In this document: piece by piece, positions 59,520 to 64,000 of the stretch
How the letters are laid out: each line of letters begins with the position of its first letter
Position numbering within the stretch: the stretch's first letter is position 1
NCBI RefSeq assembly: GCF_013664685.1
Contig: NZ_JAAKDE010000013.1
Location: 1 to 64,000 of the forward strand
Reading direction: 5' to 3'
Origin: Capillibacterium thermochitinicola
GTDB lineage: Bacteria > Bacillota > UBA4882 > UBA10575
DNA length: 64,000 nucleotides
Position numbers and translations under genes: made by a program
The notes under the pieces: model-generated
What the model saw: the letters and a program-made list of their open reading frames with translations, nothing else
What the model was told of the DNA's origin: nothing
Database searches by the model: none

Positions 59520-62033
59520 ATGGATTATGAAGTCAACCGGGAAGAAGAAAAACAAGAATTGACGCAGACAACGGAAGAAGAGCAGGTAGTTGAGCAAGCG
59601 GCAAAAGGGAAAAAGAAGAAAAAGGCCACGCGCAGCAAGAAGACCGGTCCGGAGGCGACCGGGCCCGCAGCAGAGGAAGAACGGGAAACAATGTCCGGTG
59701 GTGGCCAGGAAAAAGAGACGGTCGGAGCCGAACACGAAGCAAAGCGAACCGGTAGCGAGGAAGAGGGTGAAGAAAAAACCGATCGCCAGGAGGGTAGTCG
59801 GGGCGAGCATAGTGGTGATGAAAAGGCAACCGAGGCAGGACTGGCCGGCTCTTTTCCGTTTGAGCCGGAAACGGATACGACCTTGGTAATGCCCGACCGG
59901 GTTCAGTTTAAAGTCCCAACCGAACCGGTGGTACCGTCCTGGGCGGAGGAATTTAACCCGCAGGTAACCCGGATTCGGGTGAACGATGCGCAAGCACGGG
60001 CGGAAATCCCCAGGGACCAAGGGGTCGTCCAACAGTTGAAAGGGGCGGAGGTGACGGTTGGGGAGCGGGTGGCCCGGGTACAACCGGTGGTTCGTCCCAC
60101 CCAGTTGCCGAGCCCGGCCCTGAAGGTCCGCAATATCACCGGTGAAGTGCGCAATGTCACGGCCGAAGTGATTAAAGACAAAGTCATCGTCCAAGGCATC
60201 GTCCATAAACAGATCTTCTTTGTAGGCCTTGACAATATTGTCCGTCACTTCTCTGAAGACGTCTCTTTCAGCACCTTTATTGATATCCCCGGTGCGGAAC
60301 CAGGGATGAATGTCCAGGTGCTCCCCAGGATTGAGAAAATCTTATTCCATTTGACCGATGACGGTTTCTTTGTCCAGCAAAAGATCATTCTTGAGATTTT
60401 TGTCAAAGTCACCCAGTTTGTCCAAGTTGGCCTGGCCCTGGGAACCGGTCCTTTACTGCTTTTACCGCGGGTGATCGGCGAGGGAGTTAAACAGGAGCTT
60501 GTTGAGAGTCTGTTGACGCTGGCCGTTCCAGCCCTGAAAGTAGATGAGATTCGCGGTGAAATTCGCGATCTGGAGACCGAAGTCATCCCCGACAAGGTGA
60601 TCATCCAAGGCGTGATCCATAAACAGATCTTCTTCGTGGACCTGGAAAATAACGCCCGTCACCAAGCCGAAGATGTACCCTTCAGTTTATTCCTGGATCT
60701 ACCCGGGGTAAGTCCGGGGGTCGATCTTCAGGTTCACCCCAGAATCGAGGGGATTTTCTTTGAGTTATTGTCCAGTACGGAATTAAGGCAGAAGGTAGTC
60801 GTCGAGGTTTTCGTCAAAGCAACCGAAGCAATCCAGGAGCGGGTCGCCCTCGGGACCGGACCCCTGTACAAAGTCCAGCAGGTGGTTGGGGAAGGACAAA
60901 AGCAGATTTTAAACGAGTCGGTCCTTGTTTTGGAACGTCCCGCCCTCAAGGTACGGGAGATTGTCGGTGAGATCCGGAATTTGGTCGCGGAAGTGATTCC
61001 GGATAAAGTGATTATCCAGGGTGTGATCCATAAGCAAATCTTTTACATCGGCACGGACAATATCGAATACCATCAAGCGGAAGATCTGCGCTTCAGTCTT
61101 TTCATCGACGTGCCCGGTGCTTTGCCCGGGTTGAACGTCACGATCCGGCCCCGGATTGAAACGATCCTCTTTAACTTGGAAACCGAAACCACTGTCCGGC
61201 AGAAAGTAATTGTCTTCTTTGATGCGGTGGTGACGGAGACGATTCAAGTTCCGCTGGTGACCGGTGATTTCGCCCTCTTCAAATTGGAGCAGGTGATCGG
61301 GGAAGGACTCCGGCAAATCCTGGTTGAACGGCGGGAACGGATTCCGGTCCCGATTGTCCGCAATGTAGTGGTGGAAATTGTGGTTCCACCAGCCGGTATT
61401 GTCACCGGTCAGCAGCAGATTATCGTGGAGAATGTCGTCAAACTGCCGCAACCGGCGGTAAAAATTAAGGAAGTACAAGGGGTCATCACCGATCTGCGGG
61501 CACGGGTGATCCTCGACGGCGCGGTCCTGGTCGATGGGATCATCAATAAACAGGTCTTCTTCGTCGGCGAAGACGGGATTGTGCGTTCGGTGACGGAGCA
61601 GATTCCCTTCTCCATCCTGGTGAATGTTCCCGGCATTACCCCGGATACTCCCTTTACCGTGACGGTCGAGATTGAGAACATCTCCTTTACTCTCTCGCCC
61701 GATGGCCGCTTCCTCCGTCAGATTATTGTTTTGAATGCCGAAGTGACCGGGGAAACCCCGGCACCCCCGCCCTTCCAGGTTGTCACCTCCGTGACCGGGC
61801 CGGGAATTGTGACGGAGACGGTTCTGGTCCGGGCCCCGATTCAGACCCCGACCGGGGTTGAAGTCCGGGAATTTCCGGTGGTGACCGAGGTGTCCGGTCC
61901 CGGCATCGAGCGGGTGGAAAAGGCCGTTGTCCTTCTGGATGTGGTTAATGACGGAAACCCGAACCCGGTACCGATTGAAGTAGTGACTGACGTGATCTTT
62001 ACCCCTCTTCCATTGTTATCCGCGCGGGCATAA
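59520..62033 (+). CDS. Four-domain SPOCS (DUF3794) protein
   Basis: The 837-residue protein has a charged, low-complexity N-terminus (about residues 1-130, Glu/Lys/Gly-rich). Four SPOCS domains follow, marked by the motif H/N-K-Q-(I/V)-F at residues 229, 367, 504 and 676. Domain spacing is 137-138 residues except 172 before the last, where extra beta-rich sequence is inserted. The tail (about 740-837) repeats 'VVTxVxGPGI'. No signal peptide, LysM or transmembrane segment is seen. SPOCS domains occur in spore-coat assembly proteins such as SipL; a spore-surface scaffold role is inferred. AAGGAGG precedes the ATG. Confidence 0.88.
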   Translation: MDYEVNREEEKQELTQTTEEEQVVEQAAKGKKKKKATRSKKTGPEATGPAAEEERETMSGGGQEKETVGAEHEAKRTGSEEEGEEKTDRQEGSRGEHSGDEKATEAGLAGSFPFEPETDTTLVMPDRVQFKVPTEPVVPSWAEEFNPQVTRIRVNDAQARAEIPRDQGVVQQLKGAEVTVGERVARVQPVVRPTQLPSPALKVRNITGEVRNVTAEVIKDKVIVQGIVHKQIFFVGLDNIVRHFSEDVSFSTFIDIPGAEPGMNVQVLPRIEKILFHLTDDGFFVQQKIILEIFVKVTQFVQVGLALGTGPLLLLPRVIGEGVKQELVESLLTLAVPALKVDEIRGEIRDLETEVIPDKVIIQGVIHKQIFFVDLENNARHQAEDVPFSLFLDLPGVSPGVDLQVHPRIEGIFFELLSSTELRQKVVVEVFVKATEAIQERVALGTGPLYKVQQVVGEGQKQILNESVLVLERPALKVREIVGEIRNLVAEVIPDKVIIQGVIHKQIFYIGTDNIEYHQAEDLRFSLFIDVPGALPGLNVTIRPRIETILFNLETETTVRQKVIVFFDAVVTETIQVPLVTGDFALFKLEQVIGEGLRQILVERRERIPVPIVRNVVVEIVVPPAGIVTGQQQIIVENVVKLPQPAVKIKEVQGVITDLRARVILDGAVLVDGIINKQVFFVGEDGIVRSVTEQIPFSILVNVPGITPDTPFTVTVEIENISFTLSPDGRFLRQIIVLNAEVTGETPAPPPFQVVTSVTGPGIVTETVLVRAPIQTPTGVEVREFPVVTEVSGPGIERVEKAVVLLDVVNDGNPNPVPIEVVTDVIFTPLPLLSARA

Positions 62034-62056
62034 TCGGTGTGGTAAAACCTTTGGGG

Positions 62057-62086
62057 AAATGGGCGTTTTCGCCCATTTTTCCTTTT
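62057..62086 (+). terminator. Terminator between the two SPOCS genes
   Basis: AAATGGGCG (62057-62065) and CGCCCATTT (62070-62078) pair around TTTT, followed by TTCCTTTTT. The two genes are therefore probably separate transcripts. Confidence 0.88.
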
Positions 62087-62158
62087 TAAGAAATGAGCAC
62101 AATCCAGGCGTGGTTCATATATTATATTAGCCATCCGCGGGGAGAGGTTAAAGGGGGC

Positions 62159-64000
62159 ATGAGCATGGAGTTGGTATTGGTCATTGGCGCTTTTCTCGCG
62201 ATTGCCGCTTTGATTGCCCTCTGCACATTCTGGTTTTTCCACCTTCACCGTCGTTATCTGGTCTTGGCTGACCACGACATCGTCCCAACAGTAGCGGACC
62301 AAGATTTTTCTTCTCCGGCGCCGGCGCCGCTTGCGATTAGGCCGTGCGTATCCGGAGAAAACCGGGGGAAGAAGCTTCTTTTATCTACTACTATTAATAT
62401 GCTGGACGATGAAGTAGTATGGCCGCAAAGTACCGTCCCCGATGGACAGCAGTCACAAGAAAAGGAGAGCGATGGAAACGAACAAACCGAGTTTAATCAG
62501 GAAAAAGATGATCCGAAAACAAAGCTGTTGTCCTTGACGATCCAGAAAGGGGCGGAAGAACAACCAAGGGCGGACCAACCGCCAAGGACCGAAAAAGAGT
62601 TAAGGGTGGGAGAACCGCCGAGGACGGAAGAGCCGTTAAGAACGGAAGCAGAGTTAAGGGTGGAAGAACAGCCAGCAGCGGAAGAACAACCAAGGGCTGC
62701 AGAGCCCGTAGAGATCGACCAGCATGCGCAGGAAGGTGAGGGCGATCCCGGAATCCTGGCGGCGCCATCCGTCCGTTTTCCCAACGAAAAGGAGAAAGGG
62801 GCAAGGGTTTTCGTTCGAAAAAAAAAAGATGGTGCGGTGGAAAAACCGGAAACAATGTGCGTTCAACTTGACCCCGAGGAAGCGGTTCCGGCAGAAAGAT
62901 TGGAAGGAGGAGATAGGTTAATGGATCCTTTGGTGCGGGCAGAGGTGGTCATTGGCGAAGGCACCAAGCAACTGCTGCTTGAGACAAATGTTACTCTAGA
63001 CCGACCGACGATCAAGATTCGAAACATTACGGCGGAGATCCGGAATTTGACGACTGAATTGATCCAGGATAAAGTGATCATCCAAGGCGTGCTCCACAAA
63101 CAGATTTTCTTCGTGGGTGAGGATAATATCGTCCATCACCAGTCGGAAGACGTCCCGTTCAGCACCTTTATCGACATCTTCGGGACCGAGCCGGGTATGA
63201 ATATCCAGGTTCAACCGGTTATTGAGACGATTCTGTTCTCCTTAATCAGGCCAACCCTACTCCATCAGAAGGTTGTTGTTGAGTTTTTCGTCAAGGTTAC
63301 CGAGTCCAACCAGCTTAATTTGGTGGAAGGTACCGGCCCGTTGGTCCGTTTGGACCAAGTGATTGGTGAAGGGACCAAACAGGAACTGATCGAAGATACC
63401 ATTACGCTTAACGTCCCGGCCCTGAAGATCGACGATATTACCGCCGAAATCCGTGACTTAACAATTGAAGTGATCGACGATAAGGTCATTATTCAAGGGA
63501 TTATCCACAAGCAGATTTTCTTTATCGGTTTAGACAATATCGAATACCACCAAGGCGAAGATTTGGAGTTCAGCACCTTCCTGGATATCCCCGGAGCGAC
63601 GGCGGGGATGGATGTGGTGGTCGAACCAACAATCGAATTCATCCACTTTGAATTATTGGACCAAAACACTTTACTCCAGAAGATTGTGGTTGAGTTCTTC
63701 GTGAAAGTGACGGAAAGCATCCAAATGAATGTAGCCCTTGGTCCCGGTGCATTACTGAAGCTGGATACGGTGGTTGGTGAAGATACCAAACAATTGCTGG
63801 TGGAAAATACAACCACCCTTTCCCAACCGGCCATTAAGATCCGGGAGATCGTGGCTAAAGTTGAGCGGTTAATGGCAGAAGTGATCGAAGATAAAGTGAT
63901 TGTCCAGGGTATTGTGCACAAACAGATCTTCTTTATCAACGAAGATAATCTGGAGATCCACCAGAGCGAAGATGTACCCTTCAGCACGTTTGTGGATATT
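62159..64000 (+). CDS. Membrane-anchored SPOCS (DUF3794) protein, incomplete at right edge
   Basis: An uninterrupted frame of 614 codons runs from ATG 62159 to the window end. It begins with one transmembrane helix (about residues 3-25, then 'HLHRRYL'). A long Glu/Pro/Arg-rich linker follows (about 30-245) with imperfect repeats of 'EEQPRA' and 'PPRTE..LRVE'. Three SPOCS domains are visible so far, with HKQIFF at residues 313, 450 and 587, an exact 137-residue period. GGGGGCATG gives a modest ribosome site. A much stronger site (GGAAGGAGGA) precedes an internal in-frame ATG 62921. The protein resembles its upstream neighbour in the repeat region. Confidence 0.88.
   Translation, partial: MSMELVLVIGAFLAIAALIALCTFWFFHLHRRYLVLADHDIVPTVADQDFSSPAPAPLAIRPCVSGENRGKKLLLSTTINMLDDEVVWPQSTVPDGQQSQEKESDGNEQTEFNQEKDDPKTKLLSLTIQKGAEEQPRADQPPRTEKELRVGEPPRTEEPLRTEAELRVEEQPAAEEQPRAAEPVEIDQHAQEGEGDPGILAAPSVRFPNEKEKGARVFVRKKKDGAVEKPETMCVQLDPEEAVPAERLEGGDRLMDPLVRAEVVIGEGTKQLLLETNVTLDRPTIKIRNITAEIRNLTTELIQDKVIIQGVLHKQIFFVGEDNIVHHQSEDVPFSTFIDIFGTEPGMNIQVQPVIETILFSLIRPTLLHQKVVVEFFVKVTESNQLNLVEGTGPLVRLDQVIGEGTKQELIEDTITLNVPALKIDDITAEIRDLTIEVIDDKVIIQGIIHKQIFFIGLDNIEYHQGEDLEFSTFLDIPGATAGMDVVVEPTIEFIHFELLDQNTLLQKIVVEFFVKVTESIQMNVALGPGALLKLDTVVGEDTKQLLVENTTTLSQPAIKIREIVAKVERLMAEVIEDKVIVQGIVHKQIFFINEDNLEIHQSEDVPFSTFVDI

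Noticed and set aside
59310-60248. 312-codon open frame on the minus strand opposite the first SPOCS gene
   Set aside because: It is the antisense of a Glu/Lys-rich coding region, its Phe/Leu-rich product looks artificial, and it has no ribosome site; the plus-strand SPOCS frame explains the region.
60180-63960. Regularly spaced DNA repeats suggesting a CRISPR array
   Set aside because: The 411-base period is that of SPOCS protein domains in open frames; repeats are degenerate at DNA level and no short spacers exist.

Overview
The window comes from a spore-forming member of the Bacillota (Firmicutes). Direct evidence is a cotJA-cotJB-cotJC spore-coat operon, an alpha/beta-type small acid-soluble spore protein, two very large proteins built from tandem SPOCS (DUF3794) domains, a T-box leader in front of valS, and Shine-Dalgarno sites of the AAGGAGG type before most genes. 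Base composition is moderately GC-rich. The chitobiose phosphorylase locus, an OmpH/Skp-like secreted protein and the multi-SPOCS genes suggest a deep lineage such as the Hydrogenispora/Limnochordia group. That placement is inference; no rRNA gene is present to test it.

Layout. 1-940: transposase remnant and a tRNA-Arg(TCT). 1071-12158: housekeeping genes on the plus strand (TGS-domain nucleoside kinase, lysA, site-2 protease, HD hydrolase, scpA-scpB, fba, T-box-valS, lepB). 12270-23504: an N-acetylglucosamine/chitobiose locus. On the minus strand lie a ROK repressor, a phosphohexomutase, an N,N'-diacetylchitobiose phosphorylase (GH94) and a broken GH20 hexosaminidase. Divergently on the plus strand lie a sugar-binding protein, two permeases and nagB. 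23792-25381: a glycosyltransferase and a HIRAN protein. 25672-34773: a second sugar locus (ROK regulator, binding protein, permease, frameshifted permease, internally deleted hydrolase, GH2, GH43). It is followed by galM and a HAD phosphatase on the opposite strand.

37234-45300: a c-di-GMP riboswitch feeding a GGDEF + HD-GYP protein, then DegV, PhoU, OmpH-like, an SDR, an alpha-oxoamine synthase and a tandem P-loop ATPase. 45427-48784: TlpA-CcdA thiol-redox pair, a candidate structured RNA, the cotJ operon and a SASP gene. 48851-57283: the conserved block miaB-mutS-mutL-miaA-hfq-ynbB. 57344-64000: zinc-ribbon membrane protein, MgtC, two unknown small genes, and two multi-SPOCS genes, the second running off the right edge.

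How the genes work together. Chitobiose imported by the 19373-22663 transporter would be split by phosphorolysis to GlcNAc-1-P and GlcNAc. The mutase would turn GlcNAc-1-P into GlcNAc-6-P, and NagB would feed fructose-6-P to glycolysis. A GlcNAc-6-P deacetylase (nagA) is not in the window. No ATPase subunit accompanies either sugar transporter, so a shared MsmK-type ATPase elsewhere is expected.

Four reading frames are broken: GH20, one permease, a GH5-like hydrolase, and mutL (an extra T in a T9 run). If the mutL break is real and not a sequencing error, the strain may be a mutator or may switch mismatch repair by slippage. The most unusual content is the right-end SPOCS array, the long rod-like RNA candidate upstream of cotJ, a five-fold phased A-tract array upstream of the riboswitch promoter, and a possible pseudoknot in the sugar-transporter leader.
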